DNA from: Mycobacterium sp. KBS0706
GTDB lineage: Bacteria; Pseudomonadota; Alphaproteobacteria; DSM-16000; Inquilinaceae
Length of the DNA stretch: 64,000 nt
NCBI RefSeq assembly: GCF_005938675.2
Contig: NZ_VCCH02000039.1
Span: forward strand, 1-64,000
Direction: 5' to 3'
Position numbers and translations under genes: made by a program. The notes beneath the pieces were generated by a model that saw only the letters and a program-made list of their open reading frames with translations, did no database searches and had not been told where the DNA came from. This document shows positions 40,055-48,166 of this stretch, in pieces; positions within the stretch are counted from its first letter, which is position 1, and each line of letters begins with the position of its first letter.

Positions 40055-40548
40055 GGCAGCGCCGCCCGGACCAGGCCGAAAGCGGGGAGATTGGCCGGTA
40101 TCCGCAGCGGCCGCGGCGGCGCGGCCGGCCGCTGCAGCATCACCCCCGCCTCGGCCAGCAGGCCGGCGAGCTCGGCGCACAGGCCGGCGGCGGCGCGGCA
40201 GGCGGCCGGCGACAGCATGCCGCGCAGCATCAGCGTGCCGGACACGCCCGCCTGGCCGATCGCGACCAGGTCCAGGATCCGGCGCTCATCCTCGGTGACG
40301 GTGAAGGCGCAGGGCACGCCGATCTGCACCCGCCGCTCGGCGCCGAAGCCGATGATGCGGGTCAGCAGGCCGACCCGCTCGGCCGCCGCCTCGGCGCCGA
40401 CCTTGCGGAAGGCCAGCACCACCGGATGGTCGGTCGGCGCCCCGGTCTTCAGCCCGACGACGCTGAGCCGCAGCGCCCACAGCACCAGCTGTTCGGCGAA
40501 AGGCAGGCTGCGGCGGTCGCTTGGCTCGGTGATCTGGTCCTCGTCCAT
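40051..40548 (-). CDS. Unknown protein behind a Fur box (copy A)
   Basis: A 165-residue soluble protein, the first of a tandem paralogous pair. Shared core: FAEQLVLWALR, AFRKVGAEAAAERV, VTEDERRILDLVA, LSPAACRAAAGL. It has a single cysteine (VPCAF) where copy B has CPRC. The ATG at 40548 is preceded by GGAGAG. A strong Fur-box match begins 33 bp upstream of the start. I recall similar proteins in other Rhodospirillales but no described function; an iron-responsive role is inferred only from the box. Confidence 0.75.
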   Translation of the reverse strand: MDEDQITEPSDRRSLPFAEQLVLWALRLSVVGLKTGAPTDHPVVLAFRKVGAEAAAERVGLLTRIIGFGAERRVQIGVPCAFTVTEDERRILDLVAIGQAGVSGTLMLRGMLSPAACRAAAGLCAELAGLLAEAGVMLQRPAAPPRPLRIPANLPAFGLVRAALP

Positions 40549-40580
40549 TCTGGACTCTCCGTGTGAACGGTCAGCGCATT

Positions 40581-40595
40581 TGAGAACGATTATCA
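40581..40595. promoter_or_regulatory. Fur box
   Basis: TGAGAACGATTATCA matches the 7-1-7 Fur consensus TGATAATnATTATCA at 12 of 14 defined positions and is followed by AT, giving the TGAGAA-GATTATCAAT form often seen before iron-uptake genes of alphaproteobacteria. It lies between the divergent copy A gene (33 bp away) and DUF1223 (79 bp away). Confidence 0.72.
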
Positions 40596-40673
40596 ATCGC
40601 GAATCAAGCCCTCTCGTAACCCGTCACCCAACCGGGCCGAACCGAAGGCAGGTTTCCGCTTCAGGGATAGACC

Positions 40674-41354
40674 ATGATCCGACCGCTTCTCGCCGGCCTG
40701 TTCGCCCTCGCAGCCCTGCCCGGCCTTCCGGCGATGGCGGCCGAACGGCCCGTGGTGGTGGAGCTGTTCACCTCCCAGGGCTGCTCCTCCTGTCCGCCTG
40801 CCGACGCGCTGCTGGCGACGCTGGCGGACCGGCCGGAGGTGCTGGCGCTGGCCTTCCATGTCGACTACTGGAACCGGCTGGGCTGGGTGGACCCGTTCTC
40901 CAGCGCCTGGGCGACGGCGCGGCAGAGCGCCTATGCCACGCAGATGGGGTCGAGCCAGGTCTACACGCCGCAGGCGGTGGTCGATGGCGGCCGCGACGTC
41001 GTCGGTTCCGACCGCGCGGCGCTGGACTCGGCGATTGCCGATGCGCGCTCCGACCCGTCGGTGCCGCTGACGCTGACCGCGTCGGATGCGGCGCTGCAGG
41101 TGGCGGTGGACCCCGCCGCCCCGGCGGATGCGGTGCTGTGGCTGGTCGGCTTCGACGACCGGCACGAGACGCCGGTGCGGCGGGGCGAGAATGCCGGCCG
41201 GACCCTGGTCGACCGCAACGTCGTGCGCAGCCTGGCCCGGCTGGACGGCTGGTCGCCCGGCGGCACGATCGCCGCGGCCAGGCCCGAGGGCGACCGGGCG
41301 GCCGTGCTGCTGCAGGCCGCGGACGGCCGGATCCTGGGGGCGGCCCGGCTGTAG
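40674..41354 (+). CDS. DUF1223 thioredoxin-fold secreted protein
   Basis: A 226-residue exported protein with a signal peptide cut near MAA (about residue 22-23). VVVELFTSQGCSSCPPAD is the DUF1223 hallmark; its CSSC (C37, C40) is in the place of a thioredoxin active site. HVDYWNRLGWVDPFSS and YTPQAVVDGG are also typical. Role unknown, presumably periplasmic thiol-disulfide or metal chemistry. It is divergent from the Fur-box pair and convergent with nrsF-sigF, 13 bp from the nrsF stop. Confidence 0.87.
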   Translation: MIRPLLAGLFALAALPGLPAMAAERPVVVELFTSQGCSSCPPADALLATLADRPEVLALAFHVDYWNRLGWVDPFSSAWATARQSAYATQMGSSQVYTPQAVVDGGRDVVGSDRAALDSAIADARSDPSVPLTLTASDAALQVAVDPAAPADAVLWLVGFDDRHETPVRRGENAGRTLVDRNVVRSLARLDGWSPGGTIAAARPEGDRAAVLLQAADGRILGAARL

Positions 41355-41367
41355 CCGGGCCCTCCTC

Positions 41368-42054
41368 TCAGCCCGCCTGGCCGGCCGGCCGCGGGCCGAA
41401 CAGGCCGAACAGGCGGCGATTGAGCAACGTGCCCAGCCCGACCAGCAGCGCCACGGCGCCGCCATGCCAGATCAGCACCATCAGCGTCGCCTCGTCGCCA
41501 TGGAACATGGAGACGCCGCAGGCCGACAGCGCCGCCGCGGCCAGCGTGCCGCTGGCGATCGTCGCCACCGGGCGCACCGGCCCGGCGAGACGCAGCATCG
41601 CCAGAAGCACCAGCGACAGCGGAAGGCTGATCAGCAGGATCGAACGGAAGCAGAAGAAGCTGACCCCGAACGCGAAGCCCTGCGGCCCGAGGCGAACCCA
41701 GTCCGTCATGCAGCCGTAGCCGATCGAGAACAGCCAGAACGCCAGGCCGGGCAGCGGCAGCAACGCCCAGGCGCGCGGCCGGTCCGGCAGGCTGACATGG
41801 AAGGCGGCAACGGCCGCGAGGATGCCGGTCAGCAGCGAGCCCGCCCATTCCAGCTGGTAATGGGTCTCGCCCATTTCCGTCATGAAATCGGGCCGGATCC
41901 CGAAGGCCGCCACGACGGTTCCGATCACCAGGACGGCGACGGCCAGCCACAGCAGAGCCCGCAGCATCGGAGGCCGCAGCGGCCGGACCGGCCGCACATC
42001 GGCAGCCAGCTGCGCGATCAGGTCCGTGGTGCGAGTGTGCCCCGTCTCCGTCAT
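41368..42054 (-). CDS. nrsF: NrsF/DUF1109 anti-sigma factor
   Basis: A 228-residue inner-membrane protein with six predicted helices, the DUF1109 plan. The short cytoplasmic N-terminus would bind the sigma factor. Cysteines occur in GYGCMTDW, SFFCFRS and LSACGVSMFHGDE; in Caulobacter NrsF, two periplasm-facing cysteines sense chromate and cadmium. Its start overlaps the sigF stop by 4 bp, the usual sigma/anti-sigma arrangement. Confidence 0.9.
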   Translation of the reverse strand: MTETGHTRTTDLIAQLAADVRPVRPLRPPMLRALLWLAVAVLVIGTVVAAFGIRPDFMTEMGETHYQLEWAGSLLTGILAAVAAFHVSLPDRPRAWALLPLPGLAFWLFSIGYGCMTDWVRLGPQGFAFGVSFFCFRSILLISLPLSLVLLAMLRLAGPVRPVATIASGTLAAAALSACGVSMFHGDEATLMVLIWHGGAVALLVGLGTLLNRRLFGLFGPRPAGQAG

Positions 42055-42629
42055 TTCGGTCCCAACGCCCCCTTCAGCGCCTTCAGCGCGCGATGCATCG
42101 CGACCTTCAGCGCCGGCACCGACGCGCCGCTGGCCGCCGATGCCTCCTTCAGCGACATGTCTTTCAGCTTCAGAAGCTCCACCGCCTGGCGCTGGCCCGG
42201 CGGCAGCTCCGCGATCGCGCGTCGCAGCACGATCGAATCGGCCTCCATCCCCATCTCGTTCGTTTCGGGGGCGGCAAAGGTTTCCTGGAACGGGTCGATC
42301 GCCGTCTCGCGGCCGGTGGTGCGGATCTGGATGCGGACGCGATCGACGATCCTCCGCCGGGCAATCGCCACCAGCCAGGGCTGGAACGGCCGGGTCGGAT
42401 CATAGGTCTGGCGGATGCTGTGCAGGGTCAGCAGCACGTCCTGCACCGCGTCCTCGGCATCGGCCGGGCGGCGCAGCGACCGGCGGGCCAGCGCCCGCAG
42501 ATAGGGGGTGATCTCGGTCAGCAGCCGGTGATAGGCGGCCCGGTCGCCGGCCTGGGTCGCGACCATCAGCGCCGACCAGCCGACATCCGGCGCCGCGCCG
42601 GACGGGCTGTTCTCGTCGGGCGGGCTCAT
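42051..42629 (-). CDS. sigF: ECF RNA polymerase sigma factor (SigF/ECF16 type)
   Basis: A 192-residue extracytoplasmic-function sigma factor. Region 2 (YLRALARRSLRRPADAEDAVQDVLLTLH, about 45-75) and region 4 (ELPPGQRQAVELLKLKDMSLKEASAASG, about 130-160) are both intact. Paired with a DUF1109 anti-sigma, it belongs with Caulobacter SigF, which controls an envelope oxidative/metal stress response. Adjacent DUF1223 and DUF1624 genes are candidates for its regulon, which is inference. Confidence 0.92.
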   Translation of the reverse strand: MSPPDENSPSGAAPDVGWSALMVATQAGDRAAYHRLLTEITPYLRALARRSLRRPADAEDAVQDVLLTLHSIRQTYDPTRPFQPWLVAIARRRIVDRVRIQIRTTGRETAIDPFQETFAAPETNEMGMEADSIVLRRAIAELPPGQRQAVELLKLKDMSLKEASAASGASVPALKVAMHRALKALKGALGPK

Positions 42630-42722
42630 GGCAGCGGGCGGCAGGGCAATCCGGACATCGGCGCGAGACTAGGGCCGCGCCCGATGGCAGGCGAGCGAAT
42701 TTTCCGTCATGTTTGCCCCGCG

Positions 42723-43676
42723 CTAGCGGCTGCAGGAGGCGGCCAGCCCCAGCAGGCGGTCCTTGAGCTCGGGCGTCGCATCCGGCCGCAGCGCCGGCCA
42801 CAGGCTCTGGGCCTGGACGCCATCGACCATGCAGCTGCAATAGGCGTGGCACTGCTCCATGCCGCCGCCCCGCTGCTCGCATTGCACCTGGCAGTCGATC
42901 AGTTCCCTGGCCTGATCCGGCCCTGGCGACAGCATCGCCTGCGGGTCGCGGCCGAGGGCCATGCCGACCAGCAGCAGGACGCCGATCAGCACCGGCTGGT
43001 GGATCAGATAGACGGCCAGGCTGTGCCGCCCGACCCAGCGCAGCGGCCGGCCTGGGGCACCGCCGTCGATCGTGCCACCGGGGGTGCGGGCGCGCAGCCA
43101 CCAGCGGGCCGTGGCAAAGCCCAGCAGCACCGGGCCGAACCAGGGGAACAGCGGCTCGTAGTCGTTGCTGTGCGGCGCCTGGGTGCCGAGCCCGGTCCAC
43201 AGCAGCCAGGCATGATCGAACAGGGGCGAGCGCCACAGGATCGGCAGCGCGATCACGGCAAGGCCGAGGACGAAATTCACGAGCGGCCGCAGCCGCAGAA
43301 ACAGCAGGCCGAGGACGCTGGCGACGGCGATGCTGTGCAGGATGCCGAAGAAGATGAACTCGTCCGGCATCGCGAACCAGGTGGCGACCGTGACTGCCAC
43401 CGCGCCGGCCGCCACCTTGTTCAGCCGGATGGCCCAGCGCCGCCAGTCGCGCCCCTGCACATGCCACAGCACCAGGCCGACGCCGACCAGGGCCAGGAAG
43501 CTGCCGGCGATCAGGTACCGCGCCGCGATCCAGCCGGCGCCGCCCTGCAGGTCCCAGTCGACGAAGCCGAAGTACCTCAGGTCCCAGGACAGGTGGTAAA
43601 GCGCCATCGCCAGCAGCGCCAGGCCGCGGAGCAGGTCGATGACCGGCAGGCGGCCGGCAGGCGCTGGGGTCGGCAT
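42723..43676 (-). CDS. DUF1624/HGSNAT-like membrane protein with Cys-rich tail
   Basis: A 317-residue protein. The first about 245 residues form the DUF1624 membrane domain: RLPVIDLLRGLALLAMALYHL is the start, with seven to eight helices and WVGRHSLAVYLIHQPVL at the end, as in acyltransferases related to heparan-glucosaminide acetyltransferase. A C-terminal extension of about 60 residues then carries six cysteines and ends in CSR, including CQVQC and CHAYCSC, probably disulfide-bonded or metal-binding in the periplasm. That tail is unusual for the family. Confidence 0.8.
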   Translation of the reverse strand: MPTPAPAGRLPVIDLLRGLALLAMALYHLSWDLRYFGFVDWDLQGGAGWIAARYLIAGSFLALVGVGLVLWHVQGRDWRRWAIRLNKVAAGAVAVTVATWFAMPDEFIFFGILHSIAVASVLGLLFLRLRPLVNFVLGLAVIALPILWRSPLFDHAWLLWTGLGTQAPHSNDYEPLFPWFGPVLLGFATARWWLRARTPGGTIDGGAPGRPLRWVGRHSLAVYLIHQPVLIGVLLLVGMALGRDPQAMLSPGPDQARELIDCQVQCEQRGGGMEQCHAYCSCMVDGVQAQSLWPALRPDATPELKDRLLGLAASCSR

Positions 43677-43687
43677 CGAACTCGTGG

Positions 43688-44371
43688 CTAACCCGGCCGC
43701 ACGAACACGCCGTCCATGCCGATCAGCCGGGCGGTGCGGCGGTTGAAATAGCCGGCGATGAACAGCGCCGGGACGAAGCCGAGCTCGGCCATGTGCCGGA
43801 TGCTGTCGAGATAGGATGGCTCGCCGTCATAGACCGGCACGACCGACAGCTCCATCTGCACCGCGGCGATGCGCGGCAGCACGCCGCGCGCGCCGTCCAG
43901 CACCCGGCGCTCGGTGCCCTGGGTGTCGATCTTCAGCAGCACCCGGTCGTCCGGCCGGGCGTGGCGGGGAAAGATCCGCTCCAGCCGCGCCTGCGACGCC
44001 ACCTCGGTGCCGACATAGGCCGAGCCGTCGAGCAGGTCCGCCATCTCGGCGGTGAAGTCGAGCACCGAGCTCATGTCGCTCTCGCCCGAGACCTGCAGCG
44101 TGACCGGCGCATCGTTGTCGCCCAGCGCCAGCCGCGACTCGACCGCCCAGTCTGGATCGCCGGCGGCCGCCGCGGTCAGCGCGGCATGGGCGGCCGACAG
44201 CGGCTCGACCGAGACGATCCGCCCGGCATAGCCGCCGCGCCGCAGCCTTTGCGCGTACTGGCCGATATTGGCGCCGATATCGAATACCAGGGTGATGCCC
44301 TGGTGTTCGAGCACCCGGATCAGGTTGCGCGTGTCCTTGGAGACCGGCTCGGGCGGAACGGCGTCGCTCAT
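43688..44371 (-). CDS. FkbM family methyltransferase
   Basis: A 227-residue SAM-dependent methyltransferase. VFDIGANIGQYAQRLRRGGY is motif I, VSVEPLSAAHAAL is motif II, and LLKIDTQGTERRVLDG is the FkbM signature. Such enzymes O-methylate sugars, polyketides or other small molecules. Lies 15 bp after the aminotransferase on the same strand and 11 bp before the DUF1624 gene, so the three may share a transcript. The methyl acceptor is not evident. Confidence 0.88.
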   Translation of the reverse strand: MSDAVPPEPVSKDTRNLIRVLEHQGITLVFDIGANIGQYAQRLRRGGYAGRIVSVEPLSAAHAALTAAAAGDPDWAVESRLALGDNDAPVTLQVSGESDMSSVLDFTAEMADLLDGSAYVGTEVASQARLERIFPRHARPDDRVLLKIDTQGTERRVLDGARGVLPRIAAVQMELSVVPVYDGEPSYLDSIRHMAELGFVPALFIAGYFNRRTARLIGMDGVFVRPG

Positions 44372-44386
44372 CGGGCCTGCTCGGGG

Positions 44387-45229
44387 TCAGGAATGCGCCC
44401 ACTCCCAGTACAGCTTGCGGGCCTTGGCATAGAGGGGCCCGGGCTGCAGGTGCCGGTCCTCGAGCCGGGTGCAGGGCAGCACCTTAGCGAAGTTGCCGGT
44501 CTGGAAGATCTCGTCGGCGTCGGCCAGCTCGCCCGGCCGGATCGCGCGCTCGACCACCTCGACCCCGTCATGGCGCAAGAGCTCGATCACCCGGCGGCGG
44601 GTGATGCCGGCCAGGAAGGTGCCGTTCGCCGCCGGCGTGTGCACGGCGCCGTCCTTGGCCATGAAGATGTTGGCAGTGGCGAATTCGGCGACGTTGCCGA
44701 TCGGGTCCAGCATCACCGCATTGGTGAAGCCGCGCTGCTTGGCCTGGCGCATGGCGAAGCCGGATTGCGGGTACAGGCAGGCGGCCTTGGCCATGGTCGG
44801 CGCCATCTCCGGCGATGGCCGGCGCAGCCCCTGGGCGAAGCAGGCGCTGTCCTCGCCCGGCTGCGGCAGCGGCGAATCATAGATCGACAGGCAGAAGCGC
44901 GTCGCCGCCGGGTCGGGCTCGATCCAGCCGTCCTCGGCCCAGAACATCGGCCGGATATAGACCGCGGCATCGGCCGGGAAGCGGCGCAGCCCCTCGCGGG
45001 CCAGCGCCTCGATCTCCTCGGCCGGCAGGGTCGCCTGCAGTCCCATGGACTTCGCCGAGGCGACGGCCCGGACGCAATGGCGGTCGAGATCCGGCGCCAC
45101 GCCTTCGAAGCCGCGGGCGCCGTCGAAGATGATCGAGGCCATCCAGGCGGCATGGGTCAACGGCCCCATGATCGGCGGATTGCCCTCCTGCCAGGAGCCG
45201 TCGAGGAAGGTCCACGCTTGTCTCGCCAT
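44387..45229 (-). CDS. ilvE: Branched-chain amino-acid aminotransferase, class IV
   Basis: A 280-residue fold-type IV PLP enzyme. TFLDGSWQEGNPPIMGPLTHA begins it, FDGARGFEG and YIRPMFW bind substrate, the Schiff-base lysine is probably that in TMAKAACLYPQS, and VAEFATANIFM and NGTFLAGITRRRVIELL bind the PLP phosphate. It would interconvert leucine, isoleucine and valine with their 2-oxo acids. I start at the ATG at 45229; 45250 is also possible. A D-amino-acid aminotransferase-like specificity cannot be excluded. Confidence 0.85.
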   Translation of the reverse strand: MARQAWTFLDGSWQEGNPPIMGPLTHAAWMASIIFDGARGFEGVAPDLDRHCVRAVASAKSMGLQATLPAEEIEALAREGLRRFPADAAVYIRPMFWAEDGWIEPDPAATRFCLSIYDSPLPQPGEDSACFAQGLRRPSPEMAPTMAKAACLYPQSGFAMRQAKQRGFTNAVMLDPIGNVAEFATANIFMAKDGAVHTPAANGTFLAGITRRRVIELLRHDGVEVVERAIRPGELADADEIFQTGNFAKVLPCTRLEDRHLQPGPLYAKARKLYWEWAHS

Positions 45230-45351
45230 GTCGTCCGTCCGATCCCGCATCGTGTGACGGCGAAGCATAGGCGAGCCGCCGGGCGGCGCCAACACCGCCC
45301 GGCAGCTGGTGGCCCAGCCCTGCGCCGGACGCAGGGTCCGGCCAGCCGCGG

Positions 45352-45981
45352 CTACTGGCTCGACCAGACGATGCGGGCCTTCCAGGCCACGTCGGACAGC
45401 TTCAGCGACTGCGGTTCCTGGTCACCCGACAACGGCTTCAGGTCGATCCGATTGGCGCTGATCCGCACCAGCTCGCCGACCAGGAGATCCCCGCCGACCG
45501 TCCGCGCCACCACCCGGTCGCCGCGCCGCAGCCCGGCCGCTGGCGAGACGACGATGACGTCGCCGTCCCGGTAGATCGGCGCCATGTCGGTGCCGGCGAT
45601 CTCAAGCGCATAGGCGGTGGGGTCGGACAGGTTGGGGAAATCCACCTCGTCCCATCCCTTGCCGGCCGGGCGGCCCGCTTCGTCGAACAGCCCGTTGGCG
45701 GCGGCCTGGGCACGGCTGACGATGGGAATGCGCCGGGCCGGCAGGCCCGACCCGTCGTCGATCAGCCGCACGAAGGCGGCCATCGAGCTGCCGGTCGCGT
45801 CGAGGATCTTGGAGATGCTCTCGGTGGACGGCCAGCGCAGCTTGCCGTCGCTCGACTGGCGCTTGCTAGGATTGAAGGTCGTCGGGTCGAGCCCCGAGCG
45901 GCGCGCGAGGCCGGAGGCGGACAACCCGTTGAGCTTGGCGAGACGATCGATCGCCGCCCAGATGTCGGCGTGCTTCAGCAT
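45352..45981 (-). CDS. HTH regulator with degenerate S24 (LexA-like) domain
   Basis: A 209-residue protein. An N-terminal helix-turn-helix (about 5-65; NGLSASGLARRSGLDPTTF) precedes an S24 peptidase-like domain (about 85-209). The motif that normally reads G-D-S-M-x-P reads G-T-D-M-A-P here, so the nucleophile serine is D132. The region normally holding the catalytic lysine reads LLVGEL, so that residue is lost as well. It should therefore bind DNA without self-cleavage. GGGAGA precedes the ATG at 45981. Such proteins are stress or phage-type repressors. Confidence 0.85.
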   Translation of the reverse strand: MLKHADIWAAIDRLAKLNGLSASGLARRSGLDPTTFNPSKRQSSDGKLRWPSTESISKILDATGSSMAAFVRLIDDGSGLPARRIPIVSRAQAAANGLFDEAGRPAGKGWDEVDFPNLSDPTAYALEIAGTDMAPIYRDGDVIVVSPAAGLRRGDRVVARTVGGDLLVGELVRISANRIDLKPLSGDQEPQSLKLSDVAWKARIVWSSQ

Positions 45982-46339
45982 GGGAACTATATCTCCCGGG
46001 GGCGTTGTGCCACGTGTAAGAGCGTGTCCATTCATGCGCGTAATCATTCATAAAACTTGCATAAAAATGAATATGTTTGTTTTCCTAGAGACTTGTGCTC
46101 CCCCATGTTGCATCTCGCCTATTCGACAGACGTGGCCCCCACCACGCTTGGCATTGTACAAGCGGCGCGCCCTTTGCGCTATGACCCGAAAGGGATAGGA
46201 GAGCGAGTAAGGAGGTAGGTTCAGGTTTCCTATGCATGCCCTCTCACCGGTGTGACCATGCGCCTGCGCGTTTCGCCGCGGGACGGTTGTGACAGGCTTA
46301 TGTTGGCAGCGGCCTCAGTTGACGCTATCCCTGCGGTCC
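45982..46339. promoter_or_regulatory. AT-rich divergent control region
   Basis: This 358-bp region between the S24-type regulator and the D,D-carboxypeptidase has no gene. Its middle (46030-46090) is sharply more AT-rich than the window. ATTCAT occurs at 46030-46035 and 46046-46051, and its complement ATGAAT at 46067-46072, giving an inverted pair plus a direct copy that could be sites for the adjacent regulator. A purine-rich AGGAGAGCGAGTAAGGAGG tract (46196-46214) has no start codon at the right distance. Confidence 0.45.
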
Positions 46340-47494
46340 ATGCTCCGTCCCATGATCAAGATCGCGATGCCGGCCTCCCTCATCCGCGCCACCGTTCTGT
46401 TCGCCAGCCTCGCCGCGCTGCCCGGCCACGCGGCCACCGTCGACACCATCGCCAAGCAGGCGATCCTGATCGACACCACCACCGACACGGTGCTGATGGA
46501 GAAGGCCGCGGACGACCGCATGCCGACATCGTCGATGAGCAAGATGATGACGGCCTATCTGGTCTACGACGCGCTGCGGGACGGCCGGATCACGCTCGAC
46601 ACCAAGTTCCCGGTCAGCAAGAAGGCCTGGCAGACCAGCGGGTCGAAGATGTTCGTCCAGATCAACGACACCATCCGCGTCGAGGATCTGCTGCGCGGCC
46701 TGCTGATCCAGTCCGGCAACGACGCCGCCGTGGTGCTGGCCGAAGGCCTGGCGGGGTCGGAGACCGCCTTTGCCGACCGCATGAACGCGATGGCGAAGAC
46801 GCTGGGCATGAACAGCAGCCACTTCGTCACGTCCAACGGCCTGCCGGACCCGGAGCATTATTCGACCGCGCGCGACCTGGCGATCCTGGCCGAGCGGATG
46901 ATCTCGGACTTCCCGCAATACTACCGCTACGACAGCGAGCGGGAGTTCACCTGGAACAAGATCAAGCAGGGCAACCGCAACCCGCTCTTGTACCGCGACA
47001 TGGGCGTGGACGGCATCAAGACCGGCCACACCGATTCCGGCGGCTACGGCCTGACCGCCTCGGGCGTTCGCGACGACCGGCGGCTGGTGCTGGTGGTCAA
47101 CGGGCTGCCCAGCATGCAGTCGCGCGCCGACGAAGGCGCCCGGCTGCTGGAATGGGGCTGGAACCAGTTCCGCCTGTACCCGCTGTTCAAGGCCGGCGCC
47201 ACGGTCGACGAGGCGACGGTCTGGCTCGGCGCCGAGGACAAGGTGCCGGTCACGGTGGCGCACGACCTGGCCATGACCATGCAGCCCGCCGATTTCGACA
47301 AGATGACGGTCACCGCCCGGTTCCAGGAGCCGATCGAGGCGCCGATCACCAAGGGCCAGGTGCTGGGCGAGATCGACATCGCGCCGCCGGACGGGCCGGT
47401 GCGCAAGGTGCCGCTGGTCGCCGCCCAGGACATGCCGGAGGCGTCGATCTTCCGGGCCTTCGGCATGAAGCTCGGCCTGCTGCTGGGGCTCTGA
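46340..47494 (+). CDS. dac: D-alanyl-D-alanine carboxypeptidase (S11, PBP5/6-like)
   Basis: A 384-residue exported enzyme that trims the terminal D-Ala from peptidoglycan pentapeptides. A signal sequence ends near GHAA. All three penicillin-binding motifs are present: S-x-x-K in TSSMSKMMTAYLV, S-G-N in QSGNDAAVVLAEG and K-T-G in GIKTGHTDSGG. A PBP5-like beta domain follows (about 290-370), ending in a short amphipathic membrane anchor (FRAFGMKLGLLLGL). Start at 46340 chosen; 46352 is also plausible. Confidence 0.93.
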   Translation: MLRPMIKIAMPASLIRATVLFASLAALPGHAATVDTIAKQAILIDTTTDTVLMEKAADDRMPTSSMSKMMTAYLVYDALRDGRITLDTKFPVSKKAWQTSGSKMFVQINDTIRVEDLLRGLLIQSGNDAAVVLAEGLAGSETAFADRMNAMAKTLGMNSSHFVTSNGLPDPEHYSTARDLAILAERMISDFPQYYRYDSEREFTWNKIKQGNRNPLLYRDMGVDGIKTGHTDSGGYGLTASGVRDDRRLVLVVNGLPSMQSRADEGARLLEWGWNQFRLYPLFKAGATVDEATVWLGAEDKVPVTVAHDLAMTMQPADFDKMTVTARFQEPIEAPITKGQVLGEIDIAPPDGPVRKVPLVAAQDMPEASIFRAFGMKLGLLLGL

Positions 47495-47636
47495 GCCGCC
47501 CGGGCGAGAGGACTGCGGCGCTTTCGATCAGGCCGGCGTCGCCTTTCATCAATCGGACCGGCCGCCGCCGCGTAGCATCGCCTGCATTCGAGCCCGTCCG
47601 ACGAGAGACGGGCCGCAGGCGAGGACCAACCGGCGG

Positions 47637-48131
47637 ATGCCAGCGACCGCGGCCAACCCGACATCCCCGTCCGACCGGACGATCGCCGCGCCGCTGCGGC
47701 TGCATCGCGAGGCGGTGCGGGCGGAATGGACCGACTACAACGGCCATCTGAACGACGGCTACTATGCCGTCATCTTCAGCCATGCCACCGACGCCTTCCT
47801 GGAATTCGCCGGCATCGACGCCGCCTACCGGGCGCGCAGTCGCCGCACCGTCTTCACCGGCGAGATGAAGATCCGCTACCGGCGCGAGGCCCATGCCGGC
47901 GACGAGGTGGCGGTCGAGACCCGGCTGGGCGTGCTGGATGCCAAGCGCTTCACCCTGCACCACGTCATGCGCGACGCCGCGGACGGGGCCGTGCTGGCCG
48001 AGAGCGAGGTGCTGAACCTGTCGATCGATGCGACCATCCCGAAGGTCGCGCCGTTCGAGGCCGAGATCCATGACCGCTTGAGCGAGATCCGCGCCGCCCA
48101 CGAGGCCGCCGCGGAGGACGAGAAGGGCTGA
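47637..48131 (+). CDS. Hotdog-fold thioesterase, possible betainyl-CoA thioesterase
   Basis: A 164-residue 4HBT-type hotdog protein. TDYNGHLNDGYYAVIFSHATD contains the D-x3-H-x-N-x3-Y catalytic pattern (about residues 36-50). In pseudomonads and rhizobia, a thioesterase of this kind lies in the carnitine-degradation cluster beside a quaternary-amine binding protein. Here the next gene, 35 bp on, is exactly such a binding protein, which is the reason for suggesting betainyl-CoA. Carnitine dehydrogenase itself is not in the window. Confidence 0.8.
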   Translation: MPATAANPTSPSDRTIAAPLRLHREAVRAEWTDYNGHLNDGYYAVIFSHATDAFLEFAGIDAAYRARSRRTVFTGEMKIRYRREAHAGDEVAVETRLGVLDAKRFTLHHVMRDAADGAVLAESEVLNLSIDATIPKVAPFEAEIHDRLSEIRAAHEAAAEDEKG

Positions 48132-48166
48132 CAACGCCCCGTTCCCATGAGGACAAACAGGAGGCA

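Noticed and set aside
39560..41719. 719-codon plus-strand frame over the Fur-box pair and DUF1223
   Set aside because: It changes character midway and matches nothing; the paralogy of the two minus-strand proteins proves the coding strand there.
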